From Sphingobacteriales bacterium (lineage in GTDB: Bacteria > Bacteroidota > Bacteroidia > Chitinophagales > Chitinophagaceae): a DNA stretch of 64,000 bases. Below the pieces are notes generated by a model. That model searched no databases and was not told the origin of the DNA. It saw nothing but the letters and a program-made list of their open reading frames with translations. Position numbers and translations under genes: made by a program. This document shows, one piece after another, positions 8,423 through 16,883 of this stretch; positions within the stretch are counted from its first letter, which is position 1, and every line of letters begins with the position of its first letter. The stretch covers positions 2,277,363 through 2,341,362 of the forward strand of contig JADJGB010000008.1 of assembly GCA_016708305.1 (NCBI GenBank), read 5' to 3'.

Positions 8423-10820
8423 TTATGTGCCAGTCTTTTTAAAAACTCGTTTTTGTTCAACGGGTAGGTAATCTCCATACCCATAACCATACCCATACCC
8501 ATATCCATACCCATAATAACTGCCGCCATACCGCTTGGGTTTGATGTCATTGACAACCAGATTTACTCTTGGTAGTTTTTCATCTTTGGTCAGGTTCTGA
8601 ATCATGTCAATATGCTCTTTTAGCGTATAATCTAACCTTACGAGATAGAGAGTGGCATCGGCATATTTGCCTAACAGTTGTGCATCCGATACAATATTGG
8701 GGGTGGTATCTACCACTATAAAATCGAAATGTTTTCTCAGGTAAGTGAATAAGGCTTCGGTGCGCTCGTGCAAAATCAACTCAGAGGGATTGGGAGGTGT
8801 GGTTCCGGCAGGTATCACAAACAGGTTTTCATTGATACCGGAAGGGAGAATAATATCTTCAATTTCGCATTTGCCAATTACGTATTGGGTAAATCCTTGT
8901 GTGGCATTAATGTCGAGACCTTTCATTACCTTGGGTTTGCGTAGGTCGAGCTCCATCAACACTACTTTTTTATTGGTAAGTGCAAACACGGTGGCCAGAT
9001 TGGATGAGATGAATGTTTTCCCTCGCCACTGACAGTACTGGTAACCATAATCACTTTTTGTTCTTTCCGGTAAACAAAAACTGTATATTTGCCCTTAGTA
9101 CCCTCAGTTGTTCGACACTAAGCTTCTGGACTGTTGAGAAACGACTACCAGTTCCGATTCGTTTTTGTGCCCTATCTCACCAATTATCGGAAGACCGGTT
9201 TTAGCCTCAAGGTCTGATCGGGTACGAATTTTATTATTGAATAAATGTATGATTTTGTCAATGCCAAAGGGAGCCAGCAGACCTAAAATCAAAGCGCCAA
9301 ATAAAATTAAATCTCTTTTGGGGCTAACGGGTGTATAGTCGGCTCGGGCCGCAGCAATCACTCTTGAGTTAGACAAGGTGGATGACTTGGCAATCAACGA
9401 TTCTTCTCTTTTTTGCAATAGAAACAGATATAGCTCTCGCTTAATATTTTGTTGTCGGGTATAGTCGCCATAAGTGCGCTCAATGGCAGGCGCCTGACGC
9501 ATTACACCGGTAAGAGAAGTATTATGCTGCTTCATTTTGCTGATACCTGTTGAGAGAGATAGTTTAATGGATTCCAAACCGGAAAAAATGCTTTTTTTGC
9601 AGGCCGATGAGTTGTTCGTCAATGTTCTGAATTACCGGATTGTTGTCAGTAGCGCTGAGTTGCAACCGTTCTTTTTGTGCAAGAAGCCGGTTGTAATTGT
9701 CTATGGCTGCCGAAATGCTGGGGTTGTTTACGACCAGCGAAGCGGGTATCAGTCTGGGATTGTTTCTGTTGGCAACAAGGTAATCCATCATTGAGTTCAC
9801 CATGCTCAGTTGTACCGACTGGGCATTGAGTTCCTGATCCTGCTTGCCCATGTTGTCAATCAGGGCCTGCGACTGCATGGGCAGATCGGTGAGCCGGTTT
9901 TGCTGTTTAAAACCCTGAATTTTTATTTCAATTGAATCCAGTTCTTTCCCTACGATGGATAACCGTTCATTGATGAAAGTAAGTGTGCTGTCGTTAAGCT
10001 GGTTGTTGTCATCTACCGTAGATGCCTGATAGGCGGATATCAGTGCATTGAGCATATCTGTTCCCTGACGGGGTAGGGTAGTGCGCAATTGAAGGTTGAT
10101 GATACTGGTCTGTTTATTGGGAATTTCGGTTGTAAGAGCGTTGGCATAATTATTTGCGGCTGCACCAATAGGTCTTACTGTAAAATAGAAACCTTTTTCT
10201 GATGCAGCATTTTTTGTTAGATTGTTAGGTAGTAGTGTCAGATGGCCAAAAGGCATTAACAGCGGAGTGCCCCAGTTACCTTTCCATGTCCGGTTTTCAG
10301 AAGCGATGTTGTAACCCGAATTATCCCATGTCAAAGTGTAAGTGAGGTCATCCTTTTGTTTTTTGCTGAGGCTGCTCAGGTCAAAATCGGTAATGGTCGC
10401 TTTAAAAGGCAAATCATCTTTATAAACCGGTTGTTTGCGAATTTTTTCATGGGTAAAAAACTGGAGATGGAGTTGCAGGTCGGTTACCACTTCTTCTATC
10501 AGCGGGTAGCTGGTAATAACCATTTGTTCATTATTCACATTGCTTGCGCCATTGAGCAAGCCTAAGTCTTGCAGAGAGTTGAGCATATTCCCTTTACCCG
10601 AGCCTTTTTTTTCGCTATCCTGAATGAGCACAGCGGCCTTCACATTATAAACAGGATTGGCTTTGTAGAGGTATAAAAGCGCTAACCCTGTCATGATGAG
10701 GGCGCCCAAAAGACTTAACGGCCAATAGGCTTTTATTTTTTGAAGTACTTTGGCAAAGTCAATTCCTTTGCTGTTTTCTTCATCCCAAATATCCCATGAT
10801 TCATCTCTGGATGCTTTCAT
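8423..10820 (-). CDS. Wzc-like chain-length regulator/BY-type tyrosine kinase, broken in several frames
   Basis: The N-terminal frame (10820-9564) carries the Wzz domain with a first membrane span (WPLSLLGALIMTGLALLYLY, about residues 34-53) and the periplasmic coiled coil. The second membrane span (LILFGALILGLLAPFGI) is in the next frame. The cytoplasmic kinase follows: Walker A SGEGKTFISS, Walker A' VVLMELDLRKPK, Walker B DFIVVDTTPN. Shifts lie near 9590, 9118, 9052 and 9020, each fitting one missing base. The C-terminus has ten tyrosines in about 22 residues, the usual autophosphorylation tail. With the Wza-like protein it forms the export channel and controls chain length. Confidence 0.85.
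8470..8525 (-). repeat. Hexanucleotide-type repeat encoding the Gly-Tyr kinase tail
   Basis: The plus strand shows repeated cccata/ccatac units that on the minus strand encode alternating Gly and Tyr near the C-terminus of the kinase. Such a short-period repeat can expand or shrink by slippage in whole Gly-Tyr steps and so alter the number of phosphorylatable tyrosines. Slippage is inferred; only the repeat is seen. Confidence 0.7.
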
Positions 10821-10993
10821 ATTAATTTCTTTTAAATTTTATTTATCGGTTTAGGCATTAGAAAGTGTTCTATGTAAATATTACTATCTGTAAAAATCAA
10901 TTGCGTATTTAATGCTATTTGAAATTATTTAGCGGGCTATTAATTACCGTATAAGTTTTTTCTTTTTTAATTTCTAAAAACTTTTGGTTGATT

Positions 10994-11824
10994 TTAAAAA
11001 TTGATTCGTGAAATCAGGGTGATGAGTACTGCCAGCGCCGAACCGATGATGGCATAGTTGCGGGTGGCGGCCATATCGGTGGCTGCGGCTTTTCCTTTAC
11101 CGGGCTCTACGTAAAGGACATCCCCTTGTTTCAGATAGTAAAACGGCGAACGCATCATGTTTATATCATTCAGGTTCAACCTTGCTATTTTTTTATTTTT
11201 TTCACCATCCTGTCTGATGACCATGAGGTTTTCTCTTTTACCATAAATGGTGAGGTCGCCGGAAAGACCCAGTGCGTCTAATACAGAAATTCGTTCGCCA
11301 TCCACATTATAAGTGCCCGGTTTGGATACCTCGCCCAAAACCGTAACTCTGAAATTGGCTAATCGAACATTCACCGTAGGGTTTTTATAATAAACAGATG
11401 CTTTTTGAAAAATTTTATCCCTTGCTTCGGCAGTGGTAAGCCCGCCCACATTTATCTGACCTAACAGTGGCAGTTCTATATTGCCATCCTTATTAATCAG
11501 GTACCCATCGGGGGCTTTTGTTCCGGCAGATTGCAAGCCCGTAACAGGTGAGGCGCTATTGATAAGATTGCCGGTGGCGGTAATATTGGCTGCTCCGTTT
11601 GCCTCGGGGTCAAGCGTGGTAATAGAAACCTTCAGGATATCATCGGGCAGAAGTCTGATTTCGATATATTCCGAAACGGGGATAATTTCTCCTTTATCAT
11701 AAACGGTAGTGGTCGTGTCAACGTTTTTGAAATAGCTAATATTTTTATAGCCGGAGCAGGACAGAAATGAAACACTTGCAAAAGCAAATATTACATAACG
11801 TTTAAGGAATTTTAAGTTTATCAT
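10994..11824 (-). CDS. Wza-like polysaccharide export lipoprotein
   Basis: The protein begins MINLKFLKRYVIFAFASVSF with a lipobox ending LSC at about residues 20-22, so the start at 11824 is preferred over a frame that opens 150 bp upstream. The poly_export domain follows (LPDDILKVSITTLDP), then SLBB-type segments (GNIELPLLGQINVGGLTTAE and FRVTVLGEVSKPGTYNVDGE). A C-terminal hydrophobic segment (YAIIGSALAVLITLIS) fits the membrane-spanning end of Wza-type proteins. It forms the outer-membrane exit for the polymer. It opens the Wza-Wzc-NusG transcription unit behind its own promoter. Confidence 0.9.
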   Translation of the reverse strand: MINLKFLKRYVIFAFASVSFLSCSGYKNISYFKNVDTTTTVYDKGEIIPVSEYIEIRLLPDDILKVSITTLDPEANGAANITATGNLINSASPVTGLQSAGTKAPDGYLINKDGNIELPLLGQINVGGLTTAEARDKIFQKASVYYKNPTVNVRLANFRVTVLGEVSKPGTYNVDGERISVLDALGLSGDLTIYGKRENLMVIRQDGEKNKKIARLNLNDINMMRSPFYYLKQGDVLYVEPGKGKAAATDMAATRNYAIIGSALAVLITLISRINF

Positions 11825-11863
11825 AAATAGTTTAGAGGGTTGTTTTATTAAAAAAAAACGATG

Positions 11864-11895
11864 CAAAGATACGATTTTCTTTTGATATAATGAAA
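11864..11895 (-). promoter_or_regulatory. Bacteroidota-type promoter for the wza-wzc operon
   Basis: On the minus strand TTTC (11895-11892) is followed after 20 bp by TATCTTTG (11871-11864), matching the known Bacteroidota -33/-7 pattern (TTTG-N19-21-TAnnTTTG). It lies 40 bp before the wza-like start and just downstream of a strong terminator, so it should start a new transcript here. Confidence 0.65.
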
Positions 11896-11921
11896 TGGAG
11901 GAGCTTATTTTACAAATATAT

Positions 11922-11966
11922 AAAACACTTATAGGTAAGTATTTGATACTCACCCATAAGTGTTTT
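11922..11966. terminator. Long hairpin terminator between the lipoprotein gene and wza
   Basis: An inverted repeat AAAACACTTAT-n-GGTAAGTAT, TTG loop, ATACTCACC-n-ATAAGTGTTTT gives a stem of about 20 bp with two or three mismatches, flanked by A and T runs on both strands. It lies 43 bp after the stop of the minus-strand lipoprotein gene. It should end the wcaJ-OMP-lipoprotein transcript and separate it from the wza operon. Confidence 0.8.
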
Positions 11967-12009
11967 GCTAACAAATGTTTATATTTTCATTACAACATAT
12001 ACATCGGGT

Positions 12010-13662
12010 TTAATAACCATTTTCTTTACATACCTCCTTCAACATTTCCAGATTGGTAGCGCCTGCAATTGTGCCAATGATTTCATTGGTACCATCACCA
12101 ACAGTAGCAGCATTATCTACGCTTACAGTCTTGTTGCTTGCCAGTTTTACATAGGAGCCCCACACTGCCTTAAAATCATACGGTTTAGAGGTGCTTAAAA
12201 GCGAGGTGGATATATATACTTTCGTTACTGTCCCCAACAATTTAAAAGTAGTTGTGGGCGCTCCTGCGTCTTTGTAATACAAATAAAATGTGGGTAAAAG
12301 TGTTACAGGATTTTTATTGTTAGGACAACGAACATAAAGTTGCATTGTTACTTTAGGGTTTCCTGCAACAGGAGATGTGTTTAGTGTTACAGCCTGCACA
12401 GAACCTATGGAGCAAGGGTTTGCAATATTTTGAGCAGCCAGTTCATTTCCTTCCACATCATAATAGAATATAAAAACGGCTGACGAAGGTAATTTATTTA
12501 GATTTCCTTGGGTGCCATTGGTTACTGTAAACTTACCGGTTGCTAATTGTTTATCCTTTGCGCCATTAGCTACAGAAAACACTTTATAAGTAACCGGATG
12601 GGTAATGTTGTTAGAAAGCCAGGAAGCATTAAATTGAATTTTAAAATCATTGGTGCATGAGCTTACCATTGCGCCAGCGGTAAACCAAGTGAGGTGGGCT
12701 GTGTTAAGCTTTAATGCCAGTTTGCCTGATTCCTTAACCACCATACCGGCATTTTCAAAGCGTCCATATACCAAGGTCTGCGCTATAGCTATAGACCGAG
12801 CCTGGTCGCCTTCTTTTACTGTCGCATTAGTCAGCGGGTTGAAGTAATTTTGATCTAATTGAAGTGTAATCTGTATGGGCTGGTTGAATGATTTTATAGA
12901 GGTATTGCCGGCCCACATGCTCACCTCGGTAAGCGCTGCCGGTAATAAATTGCCTGAAGTGGTAGCGCCTGAAGCTGTTTTGATTTGAGACAAAGACAAA
13001 CCGCCTCCTGGGAATAAATCCTGTACATCGTTGCTGGAGGTGTTGGCTACTAATGTTTTTACTGCCAATGCGCCAGCATTAACAATATTTCCCTCAGCAT
13101 CTTTGAACTGAGTGCCGGCGGGTAATGCAATGCTTACTGTTTCGGTAACACCGTTGGATGGTGCCGTGTTAATAACCACTGGTGCAGTAGTGGCACCATT
13201 TGCGCCCAGAGTAACGGTACTCGTTTTAATATTCAAACCCTGAGACAAATTTTTGGTATTGATCATTGTGGCCGAAACCATCGTACTCAAATTTTCTACG
13301 CTAATGGTAATAGGAATATTTACTGACAAATAATCGTTTGCCGTAATATCCACACTAAAGGTTACAGGGTTTCCTGCCTGTGGCGCTACTTTTGGGTCCA
13401 GCGCTAATATTAACATACCTCCTGACACTATAAACTCTTTTTTACCCTCGGCATTATAGATTTTATCGGCATCTTTTCCGCGAAGGGTTACGGTAGCATT
13501 GGAGATAGGCGCTCCGGTGTTGCTGAACACTTCCACTACTGCTGTGTATTTAAAAATGTTTGTATCAATTCGGATATCAATGTCTTTGAACGGATTGGCA
13601 CAACCCGTATAGATAACTGCAGTGGATAATAAAAATAAAAAATAAAAAAAATATCGATTCAT
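12010..13662 (-). CDS. Secreted lipoprotein of unknown function with Ig-like/regulatory-like N-terminal domain
   Basis: A 550-residue protein with a lipoprotein signal (MNRYFFYFLFLLSTAVIYTG, lipid cysteine at 21 in TGCANP). Residues 40-130 read like a beta-sandwich of the carboxypeptidase-regulatory/Ig type (VVEVFSNTGAPISNATVTLR). The rest is rich in Thr, Asn and Val with no recognised catalytic motif. It lies between the priming transferase and the export genes, 18 bp after the outer-membrane protein gene, so a surface role tied to the polysaccharide locus is possible. No specific function can be assigned. Confidence 0.75.
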   Translation of the reverse strand: MNRYFFYFLFLLSTAVIYTGCANPFKDIDIRIDTNIFKYTAVVEVFSNTGAPISNATVTLRGKDADKIYNAEGKKEFIVSGGMLILALDPKVAPQAGNPVTFSVDITANDYLSVNIPITISVENLSTMVSATMINTKNLSQGLNIKTSTVTLGANGATTAPVVINTAPSNGVTETVSIALPAGTQFKDAEGNIVNAGALAVKTLVANTSSNDVQDLFPGGGLSLSQIKTASGATTSGNLLPAALTEVSMWAGNTSIKSFNQPIQITLQLDQNYFNPLTNATVKEGDQARSIAIAQTLVYGRFENAGMVVKESGKLALKLNTAHLTWFTAGAMVSSCTNDFKIQFNASWLSNNITHPVTYKVFSVANGAKDKQLATGKFTVTNGTQGNLNKLPSSAVFIFYYDVEGNELAAQNIANPCSIGSVQAVTLNTSPVAGNPKVTMQLYVRCPNNKNPVTLLPTFYLYYKDAGAPTTTFKLLGTVTKVYISTSLLSTSKPYDFKAVWGSYVKLASNKTVSVDNAATVGDGTNEIIGTIAGATNLEMLKEVCKENGY

Positions 13663-13680
13663 GATGATTGATTTTTGAGA

Positions 13681-14373
13681 TTATAAATGATAGGAAAGGC
13701 CTAATTGTAATACAGGTAACCAACGATAGCCTTTAAGATTGTTTTCTAAAATTGTCTGATTGGCTTCATTACCCGAAAGCAATTTGTCGCCGGTGAGGGT
13801 TACCTCCGGAGCGGATAAATAATGGATTCCCATATCTATGTTCAGCGACAGTTTTGACTGAATTTTCATTTGTCTTAATGCCAGTCCGGCATAAGGGGCA
13901 AGGGGCTTGTATTTGGCAGTTGCATTAATACTGCCAATATCTTCCTTATTGATGGTGAGGTCGCCCATTTGATAATCCTTAGTTGGCACTCCGCTGGCAG
14001 TTCCTTTTAGTTTATAAAAGTAGGCGGCGCCGGCAGTAACAGCCAATTTTTGCAAAAAAGGACTTTGATTGTCCGTGTCATTAAACGGACGATATTCTGC
14101 CTGCATAAAAGCATTTCCCGAATTGGAGTTCATGCTCAGGTTATATTCATTTCCGCTCCATGTGCGCACATCAGAGCGTGCAAAAGAAGCCAGACTGGTG
14201 GATAGCCTCACCCCTAATTTGTTTGAAAATGAATAGGCCCCATTGATGCCAAAACCCTGGGTGCCACCATGCACGCCCAAGTCAACTCTTTTTGATAGAC
14301 TATTTGTTTGTGCGGTTGACACAAAAGACATTCCTAATAAGAAAGCCAGTAGCAGGAAAATCGAGTTTCTCAT
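13681..14373 (-). CDS. Predicted outer-membrane beta-barrel protein
   Basis: A 230-residue protein with a classical signal peptide ending near SFVSTAQT, alternating hydrophobic/polar strands (VDLGVHGGTQGFGINGAYSF, LGVRLSTSLASFAR) and a C-terminal aromatic-rich strand (LPVLQLGLSYHL), as in small 8-10-strand barrels. No enzyme motif is seen. It is encoded between the priming transferase (36 bp upstream) and the lipoprotein (18 bp downstream), and the three probably share a transcript. Function unknown. Confidence 0.75.
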   Translation of the reverse strand: MRNSIFLLLAFLLGMSFVSTAQTNSLSKRVDLGVHGGTQGFGINGAYSFSNKLGVRLSTSLASFARSDVRTWSGNEYNLSMNSNSGNAFMQAEYRPFNDTDNQSPFLQKLAVTAGAAYFYKLKGTASGVPTKDYQMGDLTINKEDIGSINATAKYKPLAPYAGLALRQMKIQSKLSLNIDMGIHYLSAPEVTLTGDKLLSGNEANQTILENNLKGYRWLPVLQLGLSYHL

Positions 14374-14409
14374 AATTGATTGTTTTATTTAAAATTGTTG
14401 GATAATATA

Positions 14410-15855
14410 TTAGTATGCATTTTCTTCTCCGCGTATAATATTCCATACGGTAAGAAAAATAATTTTCAAATCTTGAAGGAATGACCAGTTCTCAACATAA
14501 ATAATGTCGTGTTCCACTCTTCGTTGCATAGCTGCTACCTCCTTGGTTTCACCCCTGCAGCCGCTTATCTGTGCCAGACCGGTAATGCCGGGTTTCACAT
14601 AATGCCTAATCATATAAGTATCTAATAACCTCCTATATTGATCAGTGTGCGCCAGCATGTGTGGGCGAGGTCCTACCACCGACATATTGCCTATCAACAC
14701 ATTGAAAAATTGCGGCAATTCATCAAGGCTTGTTTTTCTGAGAAACGCGCCCACCTTTGTAATGCGCTTGTCATTTATCGTTGCCTGTTGTGTATCGGAT
14801 GACTTATTATTGGCAACCATGCTTCTAAATTTATAACAATCAAAAACATGGTTATCCAAACCGGATCTTTTTTGTTTAAAAAACAAGGGCCCTTTGGATT
14901 CTAACCTGATAATCAACCAAATTATAGGCAATAACCAGCTTAAAATAAATATGATGACACCCAAAGAAAAAATGATATCAAAAGTACGTTTCAGGAGTTT
15001 GTTTCTGTCAAGGCCCAAAGGTTCAGGCCTTACAGTGATAACCGGAACATCTCCTATCGGTTCCAATTTAAAGGGTCTGTTAAAAACGCTCGAATAATCG
15101 GGCAGCAACTTTACTCTAATCATATATTTATCAGCCTCTTTTAGCAGTTGTTGAATGTCAATATTTTTCAAGGAAGAAAAACAACAATAAATCTCATTGA
15201 TGCCTTGTTGGGCCATATAAAAAATATCTGTATAGGGCGCGTAATCGTTTTTGTAAAGATTGATTTCACTGGTTTCGTACCGGCTGTGAATTTGATAATC
15301 GGAAAAGCCTTCTTTGAAATAATTTTCCAATTGGTCGGAATAGACATTCTGACCTATGAAGGCTATTTTACGCTTTTTTACAATTCGACTTTTGGTGTAC
15401 TTTCGAATTGAAAGGAAAATAACCCGTACTGCCAGCGTTGAAATTCCAAAGCCTAACAGGAAAAGATAAAATGGTTTTGCAGCAAAAATATTATTAATTA
15501 TAATGGAATAAAAAACAGAAGCTAAAAAGAAAAATGTAATCCAATGGTTTAAGGTATGCCTGATAATCACTTCTGCTTCCTCTATTAAAACAAAGCTGTA
15601 ATAGTTACGAATATAACCAATAAACCCCCAAATCAGGTTTAGGAACAATATTCCCAAAAATACTTGATCATTTGCTGAAGTTGACGCAATGGAAAAGAAG
15701 AGTAGCAATAATACTGAATCTGCCAGGAAAAGCAGGTATTTACTTTTCCTTATTAAGAAGCATTGAAAAAGCTTAATTTGCGCTGCAAAATTTAGCCTTG
15801 GTGCATCAGCCAAAATGTACTCATCCACAAGCACATGATTATGAGCTTTGCTCAT
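14410..15855 (-). CDS. wcaJ: Undecaprenyl-phosphate sugar phosphotransferase (WcaJ/WbaP type)
   Basis: A 481-residue polyprenyl glycosylphosphotransferase. Four hydrophobic segments lie in the first 150 residues, then a soluble central domain, another membrane helix near residue 295 (FSLGVIIFILSWLLPIIWLI) and the catalytic domain: KRSGLDNHVFDCYKFRSM, ITKVGAFLRKTSLDELPQFF, SVVGPRPH and YVKPGITGLAQISGCRGET. It transfers sugar-1-phosphate to undecaprenyl phosphate and so starts the repeat unit. The donor is probably UDP-glucose by family habit, not shown here. The frame is fully intact, unlike many neighbours. Confidence 0.92.
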   Translation of the reverse strand: MSKAHNHVLVDEYILADAPRLNFAAQIKLFQCFLIRKSKYLLFLADSVLLLLFFSIASTSANDQVFLGILFLNLIWGFIGYIRNYYSFVLIEEAEVIIRHTLNHWITFFFLASVFYSIIINNIFAAKPFYLFLLGFGISTLAVRVIFLSIRKYTKSRIVKKRKIAFIGQNVYSDQLENYFKEGFSDYQIHSRYETSEINLYKNDYAPYTDIFYMAQQGINEIYCCFSSLKNIDIQQLLKEADKYMIRVKLLPDYSSVFNRPFKLEPIGDVPVITVRPEPLGLDRNKLLKRTFDIIFSLGVIIFILSWLLPIIWLIIRLESKGPLFFKQKRSGLDNHVFDCYKFRSMVANNKSSDTQQATINDKRITKVGAFLRKTSLDELPQFFNVLIGNMSVVGPRPHMLAHTDQYRRLLDTYMIRHYVKPGITGLAQISGCRGETKEVAAMQRRVEHDIIYVENWSFLQDLKIIFLTVWNIIRGEENAY

Positions 15856-15975
15856 GATTATCCGGTTTAGAGGTTAATAAAGGACTTCAAAAAGAATAAT
15901 TATCTCCTATTCGAAAAATTTTCCAGAATAGGTTTTAGCATCTCATAAACTTTTTGAAGAGGGCTTAAATCGTGA

Positions 15976-15983
15976 CAAATGTA
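15976..15983 (-). promoter_or_regulatory. Candidate -7 box upstream of wcaJ
   Basis: TACATTTG on the minus strand matches TAnnTTTG and lies 121 bp before the wcaJ start. No clear TTTG is found at the -33 distance, so this is a weak call. The rest of the 308-bp gap between lolA and wcaJ holds only AT-rich sequence and the inverted repeat at 16065-16099. Confidence 0.35.
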
Positions 15984-16064
15984 ACGGAGAAATATAGATT
16001 TTTTTAAAAAAGGTTAAATATTTTTATTTTGGATACATAAACAATTGGTTTTAAGTAAAGAAAA

Positions 16065-16099
16065 GCTAAATTGATTTATTTTTTAGAAATCAATTTAGC
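16065..16099. terminator. Perfect 13-bp inverted repeat after lolA
   Basis: GCTAAATTGATTT and AAATCAATTTAGC form a perfect 13-bp stem around a 9-nt loop. It lies 65 bp past the lolA stop on the minus strand and upstream of wcaJ. Bacteroidota terminators often look like this, so it probably ends the lolA transcript. A role as operator for wcaJ is an alternative. Confidence 0.65.
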
Positions 16100-16163
16100 T
16101 CTTTCTCTGTTATTAGTTTATTCATTTATGAGTGAAAACCCAAAATTACCTACCTCAAATCCA

Positions 16164-16795
16164 CTACTTCCACACTGGATAACTTGCTTTATTGAAGCTG
16201 AACTGGGCATCGGGCATGGCTACATTTGGCTTTAGACTATTTACGGTATAAACATATTTATTACCGTTTTTTTCCACTACATTGGCGCTGATAATTGAAT
16301 TGGCTGTTTTGTCAATATATAACAATACTTTGCTGAAGGGTTTGCTTTTATCCGTTGGCAGCAACACCACTTCCTGAACTTTTTTGCCGCCTACGTTTTT
16401 TCTCCAGATAGTGAATAAGCAAAATCTTTTTCATAAAAATTAGTAAATAGTTTTTGGGGTGTAATGGTCTTTTCCGAATTATTGGCATTGTTTACGGTTA
16501 CCTCCTTCGCAGATGGATCGTAATTCCAAACGGTTTTGCCATCGCTGATGATTTTATTATTTCCAAAGGCAATATTGTACCTGCTGCCCTTCATGTTGAT
16601 TGTGCCTTTTTTTTGCGAAAGTGTTTTACCGGCGCTGTTCTGTATCTGATAGCTGAAAATGGCCAGAACCGTAGAATAGGATTTAAACTTATTGCTTACT
16701 GCATCCAACAGCGCTTTGGCTTTGGGGTCTTTTTGTTGCGAAAATGCTAAAAAACTCACCATTAATAATAAACCACTCAGGTAAAATCTCTTCAT
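16164..16795 (-). CDS. lolA: LolA-like periplasmic lipoprotein carrier, one frameshift
   Basis: The N-terminal part (16795-16391) has a signal peptide (MKRFYLSGLLLMVSFLAFSQ) and the LolA fold (GTINMKGSRYNIAFGNNKII, then DGKTVWNYDPSAKEVTVNN). The frame breaks at an A-run near 16398 (SLSGEK, then NVGGKKVQEVVLLPTDK) and resumes to 16164. One missing A explains it. The joined protein is about 210 residues, normal for the family. LolA ferries lipoproteins from inner to outer membrane. ftsK lies immediately upstream on the same strand, a frequent neighbour in Bacteroidota. Confidence 0.85.
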
Positions 16796-16883
16796 TTTAA
16801 TTAATTTAATTTACAAAATTCAGTTAATAGACGTTAATAATCTGCTTTTGTTGCGCTACTTAACAATTATTTACATAAGATTC

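Noticed and set aside
7877..8467. 196-codon plus-strand frame
   Set aside because: It is antisense to the NusG-like gene; its translation shows no family features while the minus strand has clear NGN and KOW domains.
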